A stretch of DNA of 64,000 nucleotides, taken from positions 15,987,173 to 16,051,172 of the forward strand of contig CM057158.1 in NCBI GenBank assembly GCA_029962745.1. Reading direction: 5' to 3'. The notes beneath the pieces were generated by a model. That model made no database searches. It saw only the letters and a program-made list of their open reading frames with translations, and had not been told where the DNA came from. The DNA is from Echinometra lucunter. Taxonomy: Eukaryota > Echinodermata > Echinoidea > Camarodonta > Echinometridae. Position numbers and translations under genes: made by a program. This document shows positions 44,901-55,015 of this stretch, one piece after another. Within the stretch, counting starts at the first letter, position 1; each line of letters begins with the position of its first letter.

Positions 44901-47900
44901 CCTATTGAGTATCAGCCAAAGATTGGTAAGAAACACTATTTCGATGTTTTCCAGACAAGGAGAGATTTTGGTCGTGCAGGTCATTCTTGTCAGCCCATTA
45001 CAATGTGCATGGAAGTGACCAATGTGTCTCTCACCAGAAAACTCTTTCCTTCCTTCTCACCAGAACAGTTTATTTTCTATAGTATTCAGTGAGACTTGGA
45101 GAGTGAACTGTTCTTTGGAATCAGTTCTTGTGCCCAGCCACTAACTGCTGGGTGGTAAAGATAAAAATGTCTTGTAAAATCGTTTCCAAGTTTCTATTTT
45201 CGATGGTTTCAATATTTAGTCTAATTGTTGCAATGTCACCAAGGCAAATCCTGATGTATTTTTCATAGAAACAAAAAGAAAAACAAAAACCAAATCATCT
45301 TTGAGAAAATAATATAGTGAGAGACACATTGTTTCTACTGACAAGAATTTCTTGGATTTGCAGGTTGGTGGTGGTTTTGTATTAAAGCAATTTTGTTCAG
45401 GAACAAAATAGGGTTAGAAGGTTTCTTTGGAATATAGTGCAACTATAGATCTGTTATACTTTCCTTTGAAGTTGCAAGTTAAAAGCATTGCATTCTTCAA
45501 TTTATGATTTGAAATACATTACTGGATTACTTCTATCTTCATTTTGTATTTTTTTTTGTTTTTGTTGATTGAAATATGCATTGAAATACAAACATTGATT
45601 GACCTCTGCTCATTTTATTCCTGGACAATGTTCATGTACGAATAGGAATTTATGGGCACTCGTTTGAAAGTCAGGATGGACGTCACTGATAAGCATGTAG
45701 TATGATGAAGAAAAATGCTGATTTATTAGACAATTTTGTCAGTATTGGAGATGAGATTTTGAATGATTGGTTTGTTAGCTAAAAATCAGTTTGCTATACA
45801 GGGAGACTTTCCTGCATCTTTATCTTAAAGAACAGTAAGACCAAACCAGAAAGATGAATACCATCCAAACCTTCAAAGGAGTGGCTTAACACCTGCAAAT
45901 CCATTATGTGCGACCCATGCATTGAAAGAAGTATGCTGCAGATTTATTTCGGCTAAAGGAGAAATCAGCGTACTCATTGCCTGTATGATAAAACACAATG
46001 AGGATCTATAATTTCTCTAAATATCAAATTTCAAAATTTCAAAAGGTTAGCTCATGCAGTAGTCCTTCTTAAAATTTTTACATAAATTCCAAACTTATGG
46101 GGCACATACATCTCTTTTGTACATTTATAGAAATTGGGTTACCTTTGTCGATATATCAGATAAATCAAGTGGAAGAGACATAGGAACTTTTTTCACACTT
46201 TGACAGCAATTTGCAGCATGCTTCTGTCATGTTTTGATTGTGACAAAATGTTGAATTATTCTATATCTGAGGATGCATTTAGTAAAAAGAAAACCCTTGG
46301 TATTGAAAGCTCTATTTCTAGTTGTAAATCTGCCATATTAAATGTTTTTGAAATACTCTTTGAAAAAGCAACTTAGAAAAATATTCAGTGGAAAGCAATT
46401 TCTGTTATCTTTGCCTTGTGGATCATTGAATTTTTTATTTTTTTTATTTGTAATGAAGGCTATCTTTTTCTTCATATTGAAAAAGAAAGGAACCAAAAAT
46501 AAAAAACAAAAAAAAGAAGATGACATATCTAAGGAGAATTTTATTGAATGCATTTTCTTTTGTGTATGAATAGATTAGGTGGGTTGTAGTTGCAAGACAG
46601 GTCTGTACTCACATTCAAACTTTGAATTTCTGGACTGTATAACAAAAATCATTCATGTCCTGCTATTCAAAAGATACATAAGATATAAATTATGTATTGA
46701 AAAACAAAGTTGTGGAATGCAAAATATGCAGATTTATGTTTCATTTTACAGAATTACAGAGCAATTTATATTTGGGGGGGGGGATGAAAAGAAAAAATTG
46801 TTTATGAGACAGAATTATCAGTACATTTTTCTAATAACATGAATAAAAAACTTAATATCTCAATGTGATGTACAAAAGACTTGGCATGCATTCAAATAAT
46901 CTTCATTGTCCCCATCCCTGTAATATTGCCCCCTGTGGGTTGGGTTTAGTTAGTTAGAATGGGGTTGGGTTGCGTATTCATCACATGAACTTTGCTCTTC
47001 CCCCTCAGTGCCTTTTGGATAATGCACGCATTGTTCAGTGCTCTTGTAGCACTCCGGCTGAGGCGTTAACAGGCTACTCTGTTAACGTGCTTCAGGGCCC
47101 TCAGCAGGTCGCAAGGCTCGACAGACAGTACAGTACAGCATTTTAATCATTCTACAAAACGTCATCTTTACCTTGGTTTGTAATGTACCACAATAAAAAA
47201 TACTGATGCTTGTAGTAAACTTTTCAAAAATGTTTTCTTTGGTCAACCACTTTTCTTACTTGTTTGAGAAAAGTGCTCAAAATATATCAAATTTTAGAGG
47301 TAGATAATGCTACCTCCTACTTGCTGAGGTTTTATGGTACATGGCAACAAGGAAAAGAACATCAATTTATAATTAAAAGTCAGAAGATTAAGAAAAAAAA
47401 TGACATTAAAACAAATTTTCTGGAACTTCTCACAAATCAACTTTTTCAACTGTTTAAAAGTAGATTTAGAACATGATCTTTGAGAAAAAAAGAAATTGAA
47501 ATTGCATGTATTTTGGGGCATCTTTTATAGAAATCAGGCAAAGTTTCTTAAAAGAATATATTTCAGGGTGTCATCTTGATTGTTTTTTTGTTTTTTTATT
47601 TTTTATTTTTATTACTTTTTTAAGTGTTGTGTACATTAGAGTTTTGTTTTGTTTGACAGGTACTGGTTGTCACAGCGTCTTTCGCTTCATACTTAGCCAT
47701 CATTCTCCCCTTCCCCCATTTTTTCCTTTTTTTTTTTTCCTTTAAATCTTTACCCCTCCTACTGTAATCTCTTTTTCTATGGGCACATGGTACCTTTGTT
47801 AACCAAATCTGTCCCAGCCGAGACCACCTGTGGTTATTCATCGATGGATTCTTTCAGACTTTTCTTTTGGACAAAAAGGAGCCTCCGGAAATGTCACCTT

Positions 47901-50900
47901 TGAATTAAGTTTTGTGTGTAAGAGGATGTTTAAGTAAGCTTAACATTGCTTCATTCCTCACTGAAAAGAAAATAGCCTTGCAATAACCAAAGCACTTACG
48001 AAATTCAATTAATTGCAAATCTTGGCAACTTCAGTCTGAGAATGTTGGCCCTGAACTTAATGACCAAGAAAGGTGATGATTAAAAATTCATGCATTTAGG
48101 TGATGCTTCCTTGTATTGTAGGAATTTAGGTTGTATTTGTTATCTTTGTTTCTCCAAGCAAGCCTCATCAGTTTATTTGAACTGGGAATGTCAGATATGA
48201 CATTCACTGTAGCAATCCTACAGATTAACTAATTTGCGGTGAAAATATTAAGAATAATCTCGCAAACAGGAAAGCTTTGCCTAATATGATCCCTTCTTAT
48301 TTACCAATGAGCTTTTCTTCTTTGGAGTTGGATAAGATTTTAGAGAAGGGAGTGGAATGGAGGCCAGAATGGAAGGAGGATGATTGCTCTCTTGCAGAAG
48401 CAAAGACAGTAGTGTTACTCGTAACTGATATGTGTTATTGTAAGTTAGTTGGGAAGCATTACCTTTTGCATCAGCTATTGAGCTACTAAAAGGCATGCCT
48501 AGTTTTAAAAAAAAATTCTTTATCTTTGATATGTTTGTAAGAGCTTTGGATTCATTTACGATGGCTCCTTAGACCTGACCACGACTCTTCTTTTCAGTCT
48601 GCAAGGCGATCTTTGCATTATGATTAACATGATTTAAAATTATGATCTCTTTGCACAGATGCTGTCATGTGCACACCTGCTGTTGCCTTGGATGACAAAA
48701 AACAAGGTAAGGTCTACAAAACATCCTCATAATCATAACATAACATTTGTTTTCATATCACTGCATGACGTGTGAGCAATATATATATATATATTCTTGC
48801 GTGCTCTGTCTTGTGTGTGGGTTGATGGTATACATCTCCTGCATTGCCTGAACCTGCACATACACTTAAGTTAATTTTAGTTACATCCTCCTGTACTCTT
48901 TTTTGGGTGAAATCCATTACTTCCAATTCAAGCTGGAAAAAAAAATCAGTGTTCAGGTAAATTTACAATTGTTTTTCTTTTGCAGTGCTAAAGCACACTT
49001 GGCCCTGCGCAAAGTGAGTAGCTCTTGTAAAAATTTGTGGATGTGTAAGTTATATAACATTTAAAGAAAGTTTTTAATTGATTTTAATTTCTAAATTTTC
49101 ATGAATCGGCAGTTGGTCCTGCAGTTGCCCCATCACCACTTGTCTTGCCACCAACACCAACATCGCCTGTGGAAACCTTAACACAAGTTTCAAGCACCGT
49201 GTCGCCTCATCCTGTCAAGGTTGAGCCGTCACATGTGTTACTTCAGACACCACCTACACCAAGTCGGGCAAGTCCTCAACCTACAGACGAATTCGCTCTG
49301 ACCCTACAGATGCTAGCTACTGCCTACTTGCAGAACAAGGAAATGTACAACAGTCTCTTGATGCAGACGACACAAGGAGAAGGTAAATATGTTTTTCTGT
49401 TGCTGCATGTTATGTAAATCTTTTTCATCTTTCCTAACAGGAGTGGCAGAGCCTGCACTTCAGCTGTAGCTGTAAAACACATTGCTTCTTTCACTTTTCC
49501 CTTTTTTTCCCCAAGCACAATATTAACCTTTTTTTATGCCTGTACATGTATTCTGTAGACATGGTGTTCGAGAGAGAGTTGCCAGAAATGATCAGTGAAC
49601 AACCACAGACAGGGCAGGACATTGCTGTTAGTAACATGGTTCAAGTTCAGGCAGAAGTGGCCCCTGAAGTGCAAGCAGTTGTAGAGCCACAGACCGTTGA
49701 ATCACAATCCTTAATGATCACAGAGAACGATCTTTCCATTCTTGCTTCAGAATTAGCAGCCGTCTTTCCAAATTCTGACCTTCCATGCATAACAGATCCA
49801 CATGTGCTTGATGATGGTACGGTATACATAATTCATGTCAAATTCAGTGTCTTTGATTACTAGGGTGACTGGTTTGATGATAATTAAACATACCATTATC
49901 TCTATTTTGTAACATTTGGTTTACTCCATGCAGAGAAGAACAGATTTTGTTTTGAAGGAAAAAAACTCTGCACATCTTCATCTATTTTACTATGAAATCT
50001 TATGTAATGAAACTGTTATAGTACCTTCTTGCCTGCAGCCTCAAAATGGGCAAAAATATCATTGATATCCCCGAGATGCTCCAAAACAGAATATCAAGCC
50101 TTCAGTAATTTTGTTCATTTGTTGCTGCCAAGTTGTGATTTTGAATTTGCTGCAGCATTGAGGTTTCATAGTTTTTTAGATTTTTGAGAGTTGGAGCATA
50201 TCATTTTGTTATGGAGAAATATTGAAAATTTCTTTTACTGTAGTTATTATGTTTTCTTTACATCCGTAAGTCATGAAATGAAATAAGATTTGTAGTATGT
50301 ACACAGGGGAAACTCGAATGAGGTGCATTGAAAATTCCTTGGTCATAATGGGAATGATTACCATGTCTTTTCGGGGGGGGGGGGGGGGGGGGGGGGGGCT
50401 TGAGTTTTGCTTGTTATATCAGGTATCTTGTTTTGACCGACCATGCTATGACAGGTTTGCGTCGCCATAGAATTAATGCAGGTAAATTTTGGATTCTGAC
50501 GAAGTATCCTGGGTTATGGCCATTACATGTACCTCGTGAAGGACAACCTTGTTTTGTCGAGTTTTCCCTGTGTAAATGAATGTGTGCTGTGGCTCTGTGA
50601 ATTCCTGTTGTGTTAGTGTATCTGATTGGCATGTAGTACATGTATTGTGTTGTCTGCTTTCATTAATTTATCACTTTTGTTTCAAGTAAGAGATGTAAGG
50701 CCTGGCTGTTGACATAAATGCAGAGAATATTATTTTTTCTTTTATTAACTTTCCCCTTTTCCTCATTTTCTACTTAAAAGTAGATATGGATATTGCTGAA
50801 ATGACAAATTCATTTTGCATCAAGGCATATTGGATTACTTATTTCAGTCATCAGGTTTATTAATCTTATTATCTTTCTTTGTTTTTATTTTTGTTTACAA

Positions 50901-51011
50901 GTAGGTTGTTACAAATGGTTAGTTTTCTTATGATGTGATAACAATACTTACTGTCTTCTTTCTTCTTTCTTTTTTCCTCCCACAGTTCTTGACGTCTTGA
51001 ATAATAACTAA
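38882..51011 (+). CDS. NFAT5: NFAT5/TonEBP-like Rel-homology transcription factor (11 exons, 689 aa)
   Basis: Join 38882-38987, 41186-41221, 42859-43288, 43546-43738, 43951-44317, 44490-44686, 44787-44925, 48659-48706, 49113-49382, 49559-49816 and 50986-51011: 2070 nt, GT-AG throughout, phases consistent. Residues 1-190 are Ser/Pro/acidic-rich. A bipartite basic stretch at 180-203 (KPIRKR and PRKRARK) is a likely nuclear signal. The Rel DNA-binding domain starts near 218, with the recognition loop HRARYRTEGSRGSVKD at 230-245 and PHGYYQACKVTGRNTTP at about 278-294. The IPT/TIG dimerisation domain spans about 380-488. The loop and GRNTTP block match the NFAT5 type, not the calcineurin-regulated NFATc type, and no PxIxIT docking motif was seen. 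Family role: dimeric nuclear activator of osmotic-stress and immune genes. The tail after the TIG domain is only about 200 residues, far shorter than the Gln-rich tail of vertebrate NFAT5. Confidence 0.93.
38988..41185 (+). other. NFAT intron 1 with a CG-rich patch and a MITE
   Basis: A CG-rich patch at about 39155-39300 carries AAGATGGCG (39177-39185), the E-box CACGTG (39219-39224) and the octamer ATGCAAAT (39231-39238), so it could be an enhancer or second promoter. A MITE lies at 40157-40379 and a G-run at about 40754-40768. Confidence 0.6.
40157..40379. mobile_element. MITE in NFAT intron 1
   Basis: The left end AAGGTGCTTTCGCAC...ATGCGGCAGTGTGT is mirrored on the right by ACACACTGTCGCAT...GTGAAAGCACCTT. 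223 bp, non-coding. Confidence 0.85.
41186..41221 (+). CDS. NFAT5: NFAT exon 2 (36-nt microexon)
   Basis: Acceptor TTCTTTGCAG, donor GAAG|GTAAGA. It encodes PNLMQDVMLHE. It is phase 1 at both ends, so skipping keeps the frame and the exon could be optional. Confidence 0.75.
41386..42706. mobile_element. hAT-like non-autonomous element in NFAT intron 2, with 8-bp target duplication and minisatellite core
   Basis: CACTGCAG at 41386-41393 and 42699-42706 flanks a 1305-bp element. Its ends are perfect 17-bp inverted repeats, TAATGTTGTAACCCGCA and its complement. Just inside both ends are short ACGGG/CCCGC-type words, like the subterminal repeats of hAT elements. The interior is a 100-bp tandem repeat. 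No transposase. Confidence 0.9.
41551..42445. repeat. 100-bp tandem minisatellite made of two related 50-bp halves
   Basis: GTTCGTTTTAAAACATTACG recurs at 41551, 41651, 41751 and 41851 at exactly 100-bp spacing, with a close variant at 41951. Each unit has a second half with CGTTCATTTTCTAGACATGA that is related to the first, both running into a CGGAGTTTA...AATAATT block. The repeats then decay to about 42445. Confidence 0.93.
42859..43288 (+). CDS. NFAT5: NFAT exon 3
   Basis: Acceptor ATATCCAG, donor TTAAG|GTACAG. It encodes the acidic, Ser/Pro-rich region ending KPIRKRSATSL. It contains an internal consensus donor GTAAGT at 42894-42899. Confidence 0.88.
43546..43738 (+). CDS. NFAT5: NFAT exon 4 (DNA recognition loop)
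   Basis: Acceptor GACTTATAG, donor AAAG|GTTAGC. It encodes PRKRARK and the first half of the Rel DNA-binding domain with HRARYRTEGSRGS. Confidence 0.95.
43862..43895. repeat. short hairpin in NFAT intron 4
   Basis: ATGCCTC-TGG-CCACC, loop GAA, then GGTGG-ACTG-GAGGCAT. It resembles the collapsed terminus of a dispersed repeat. Confidence 0.6.
43951..44317 (+). CDS. NFAT5: NFAT exon 5 (Rel DNA-binding core)
   Basis: Acceptor TTCTTTTGCAG, donor GCA|GTAAGT. It encodes the conserved PHGYYQACKVTGRNTTP and ILKLRNADVEQRIG blocks. Confidence 0.96.
44490..44686 (+). CDS. NFAT5: NFAT exon 6 (TIG domain, first part)
   Basis: Acceptor TATCAACAG, donor AAT|GTAAGT. It encodes PEILKKSLTQCSVTGGEELF, then IIGKNF, the start of the IPT/TIG fold. 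Confidence 0.96.
44787..44925 (+). CDS. NFAT5: NFAT exon 7 (TIG domain, second part)
   Basis: Acceptor AATTTCCAG, donor ATTG|GTAAGA. It encodes NNHIVCKIPPYPNQNL and the end of the TIG fold. If the intron is retained the frame stays open to a stop at 45092. Confidence 0.95.
44926..48658 (+). other. NFAT intron 7 (3.7 kb), no other gene seen
   Basis: A G-run lies at about 46773-46783 and T-runs near 47580-47620 and 47728-47740. No clear mobile element or coding segment was recognised. Confidence 0.55.
48659..48706 (+). CDS. NFAT5: NFAT exon 8 (48 nt)
   Basis: Acceptor CTTTGCACAG, donor CAAG|GTAAGG. It encodes DAVMCTPAVALDDKKQ. Phase 1 at both ends, so in-frame skipping is possible. Confidence 0.72.
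49113..49382 (+). CDS. NFAT5: NFAT exon 9
   Basis: Acceptor GAATCGGCAG, donor GAAG|GTAAAT. A Pro/Thr/Ser-rich stretch (PPTPTSPVE, QTPPTPSRASPQP) is followed by a Leu-rich segment (LTLQMLATAYLQNKEMYNSL). A candidate activation region. Confidence 0.85.
49559..49816 (+). CDS. NFAT5: NFAT exon 10
   Basis: Acceptor TATTCTGTAG, donor GATG|GTACGG. Gln/Glu/Val-rich, ending with an acidic-hydrophobic segment (ENDLSILASELAAVFPNSDL) that looks like an activation helix. Without splicing the frame stops at 49863. Confidence 0.82.
49817..50985 (+). other. NFAT last intron with a G-run of about 28
   Basis: The homopolymer at about 50371-50398 is one of the longest in the window. No other feature recognised. 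Confidence 0.7.
50986..51011 (+). CDS. NFAT5: NFAT terminal coding exon
   Basis: A very strong pyrimidine tract precedes the acceptor (CTTTTTTCCTCCCACAG). It encodes only VLDVLNNN and the stop TAA. Confidence 0.65.
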
Positions 51012-51540
51012 GGTATAGTATGATTGCATATGTGGTGCCTATATAGTGACTCCAGCTTGAAGAATGTAGACATATCCAGCTGCTAAGAGATCTGAAACGA
51101 TGGAATGACAAGGATAAAAAATACCAAGAGGAAAGGCGTTGGTTTGTCGGGAGGGGGTATACTGTGGGGAAAGAAGTCTAGCTTTTGTGAATTATCTTCG
51201 GTTGATGCTGCATTGGGGGGGGGGGGGGGGGAGGGGGTTCTCATAAGGGATGTGGGGACAAAACCATCACAGGAAAGCAACAGGATAGTTCAGTGGTAAA
51301 GTGTATTTTGTATAGTGTAGATACGGCTTGTAAAATGCTGTAAATATGTTCATATGTAATCTAAAGAAATATATTGTACAGCTATATTTATTATTTCTAC
51401 ACAGATTATTCATGGGCCAAATGTGTTCACTAAAAGGCTTTTGCCCTAATGTTTTCTATTCTTGTGCTACTAGACAAGAGGTCTATTTTTGTTTCTTGAG
51501 CAAAGTCATTCACATCTAAAATAAACGAAAGTTTGTTCCA
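51012..51540 (+). other. NFAT 3' UTR (predicted)
   Basis: From the TAA at 51009-51011 to just past the poly(A) signal. It includes a G-run at about 51216-51231. Confidence 0.55.
51520..51525 (+). terminator. candidate poly(A) signal AATAAA of the NFAT gene
   Basis: The first canonical AATAAA after the stop codon, about 510 bases downstream. Confidence 0.5.
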
Positions 51541-53283
51541 AGTTACTGAAGGAAAGTCACCTTTATAACTTTGTATTGTTGCTATATGTTCAAAATGAAC
51601 AGTACTTTAGTCCCTTCTATGTGAATTGTATGTTTTATACCAATGTTTTGAAGGTATATGTTAACATTGTTTGGATATTCAAAGGTGCTGCATCAATTCA
51701 TGATAAAGGGCAAACACCTCTTTCGAACAAGTTCTCTTTATCATCAATGAAAAATATAAAGTGAAATGAAACCTAGCCTCGTAATACAGCAATGTCCACT
51801 GTCAAACATTCGAGTCAAATACTAATTAACCCAACTTGATTGGCTTACCTTTTAAATAAGGCAAATGTTAGTACAAGCCAGACAGTGTTAACAGTTACCT
51901 TCTGTGATCCTACAACTCATTTCGTCTGAAGATATTCAATACCATACTTGCCATTTTGGGGACCAGGAATTTACTAAGGTACATTTTCTGAGAAATGGGA
52001 CAAGGAAAAATGTTCAACTCTAAATACATGTATGTCCTTGTGTTTGAGTACATATGTTTTAAGTTTCAGTGAGGAGAGAAGGGGGGGGGGGGGGGTTGTC
52101 ACATGCTTTATAACAAAAGAAAAAGATTGAAAAATAGGCTTAACACAATATCACAACACACAAAGAACATGAACAACATCATAACCAATTCTGATGAAGA
52201 AAGTGTCTATTAACAAATCTTTAGTCCGTCCACATTTTGTTAGATTAGGAGGGATACTGAGGTGCCAAACTAGAATTTGTTTATTCTGTTTGACCTCTCG
52301 CGCATATGTGTTTTGTATGCAATATTCAACCTATAATATGCCAGCATTATTCATACTTGCAGTGCTTCTAAGGGTCCTGTATTAAAAATTTGATAAGCAT
52401 GTACATGTATTTATTTCATTGTTCTCCTACTAAAATAAAAACACGTTCTTGCAACTGTATTGAAAAAAAAAAGATGAGCATCTTTTGTAAAACACTTGAC
52501 TGTAAAAAAAAAAAAAAAAAGCTTGGAGAAATAAATGAGAAAAAACAAAGTTTGTTGTCTTCAGTGTTGTCTTCTTCGTTGAGGGAAATATATGTGCATG
52601 TATTGATCTGATTTAGTTCACTTGTTGCCCTTTTTCGAATTGAACATTGTGAATGTGATCGGCACATTAACGGGTTTAAACTCTTGTTAATGTGTCGATA
52701 TGTGGTACATGTATGATGTATGGTCGATCCTTACAACATGTGTACACCTGAGAAGGATGGGTGAGAGGGAAAAGAAAGGAAAGCAGGAGTGTCGTGCATG
52801 AAGAAGATGGTCGTGCAGACCGCGTGAAGATGGGGAAAATGATGAACATGTGCTTGGTGTTCGAATAAACATCGATTTTTAACAAAAAACTATAAATGTT
52901 CATCAGATAATATTGGCAGTTACTAGAGGGAGGTGATTGGAATAAGATATAAATCTAGTTTTATGAAATTCGTGCTTATTTTCTTGAGAATGATAAGATG
53001 TTGATGCAAATGTCAAGTGTTGCAAAATGTTTTTGATTTGTGTTGTTGGTAGTACCATGCATTGTTGCATTTATCCGTCATAAACTGTTTCAAGTTCCTC
53101 ATATAAAAGTTGAAAAGTGGACAAAAATGCCATCACCAGGATACCAGTAACAGTTTTTTCATCACGAACATCGATAATGATGTTAATTATAATAATGTTA
53201 ACATTAAACAATGGTAAAACGGATCACTTTTCCTCAAATGGACACCTTATCTGCTTTTTCTGAAATATTCCGAGCCCTAAACA
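51541..53283. other. intergenic, no gene seen
   Basis: G-run at about 52081-52095 and A-run at about 52504-52520. Nothing else supported. Confidence 0.5.
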
Positions 53284-53300
53284 CAGTGGCGTATTTACGG

Positions 53301-53342
<42 letters not shown>

Positions 53343-54088
53343 GGGCAGAGGGGGCAAGTGCCCCGGGGCGGCACTTTGAGGGGGGCGCAAAAACTCAAAA
53401 GAGGGGGGGGGGGGGGGAAAATGAAAAAAAAATCGTATTCTTACAGGATTTTGCACTCCCTCCCCCCCCCCCCCCCCCCTTCGCAGGGTAAATGCATCAG
53501 AAACAGAGTTTTTGAGGGGTTTAAAGTGCAAAATTTTTCTAAAGCTCTGTCGCTTTGTTCCCTCGCATGATCATTTCCTCTCGGCCTATCTCATAATTTC
53601 GCGTCCCCTAAAATGGTTCTTAAACAAGCTTGTTAATTTCAAAAATATTGATCCAATTTTTTTTTTCTTTTTTTTTTTGCTCGCTGTCATGTAACTTTCA
53701 TCTGCCTCTTGCTAAATACTGCTCCCCCAGTGTGGCCTGATACACCATTTGCAAAGGTTAAACATTTGAAAGAAATCTAAACTTTTTGTCGCCTTGCTAT
53801 ATAAATCAGGCCTCGACTATTTCTCAAGGGTTTTCGTTAATTTTACTCCCAATTTTAGAACTGAGAAAATAGATAACGTTTTTTAATATGTAATTTCAAT
53901 CTTCTACAGTTCAATTTCAGTGGTCAATTGCCAAATTTCCTCGGAATAAAATGCGCAAGAAATTGCGTTTTTACGAATTAAAAAAAAAAAAAAATCCGTC
54001 GCTTGGTCGCTTCGCTCTCTCGTTTGTACCGTAATATAGACAACTTCATTGTTTGCCCCGGGCGCCATAATGCCTAGATACGCCACTG
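53284..54088. mobile_element. hAT-like element with very long G-run
   Basis: The left end CAGTGGCGTATTTACGG and the right end CCTAGATACGCCACTG form degenerate inverted repeats. Inside are a G-run of about 40 (53302-53341), a GGCAAGTGCCCCGGGGCGG block, further G- and C-runs, and CGAG-type motifs at about 53545-53570 and 53999-54020. 805 bp, non-coding. The expected 8-bp target duplication is not preserved. Confidence 0.75.
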
Positions 54089-54451
54089 CGTATCTTATCT
54101 GAGATCTCTACATATCGAGTTACCCGAGATTCTCTTTTTACATCATGATTTTGGCCTAAGTTGATACGTGATTATTATTTTTCTTTAAGGGTAATGGCAA
54201 CAATAATTATCAAAGATCGACAGCTACACTTCGGGGGCAGATACTATAGGATTTATATTAATAATGTGAACTAATTTAGTTCTTTTATCACAAAAGGCAT
54301 GTAGTTTGGAGTTTCTTTTGGAAATCAGCAGATCAGTGAAATCCATGTGCATATCCAGAAGTCTGACATTTTTATAGCATCGAGTCAAAATTGTACAAGA
54401 ATATGTCTTCAAACTTCCTCCATCAAGAATTTATTTGGATGAGGAAGCCTA

Positions 54452-54580
54452 CACTCTATAAAAAAGGATTGGTCAGAATGACCAAAATATGGGTCAGTTC
54501 CAACAAAGGCTATTGGTGAATGTGTGTCCGACCGACATAGCACCAACTGAATAATCAAAATGCATTGGTTATGATAGCAT
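54452..54580. mobile_element. fragment of the TA-flanked CACTCT MITE
   Basis: Starts TA-CACTCTATAAAAAAGGATTGGTCA, as at 37207 and 37438. Only the left half is recognisable. Confidence 0.7.
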
Positions 54581-54719
54581 GTTTTACAGTTTGCAAAAAT
54601 AAAAAAGATATCTGCATATCACAGGCATTTTTCTATCAATCGCATCGCCCAGAGAGCTCCCAAATCATATAGCAATCTCGAGTAGGCTTGTCCTAAGCTA
54701 TCCTAACCTTACACTAACC

Positions 54720-54984
54720 TATATACACACGTATATTGGATTTTATTCAGTTAAAAACAATCAAAGACCAAGGACTAACGGTCCAAAGACCGACACTTGC
54801 CTTGTGTACAAATTAAAAAAATATACATAAATACAAATGTCAAATCAAATTACAGAATGATTAACAATCAGTTGCAACTAATAAAATACCCGTAATATGT
54901 GGCAATACAACATAGGAGAATGAGACCCAGGGGAAAACAATTATCCTCCATGGAAGGAGGGAACAGAGAACCCCCCCCCCCCCC

Positions 54985-55015
<31 letters not shown>

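Noticed and set aside
48986..49013. Candidate 28-nt NFAT microexon (acceptor TTTTGCAG, donor AA|GTGAGT)
   Set aside because: Its end phase does not fit the next exon at 49113, whereas exon 8 joins that exon directly in frame. It could still be a rare poison exon.
53211..53570. 119-residue Gly-rich frame
   Set aside because: Created by the 40-base G-run inside a hAT-like element.
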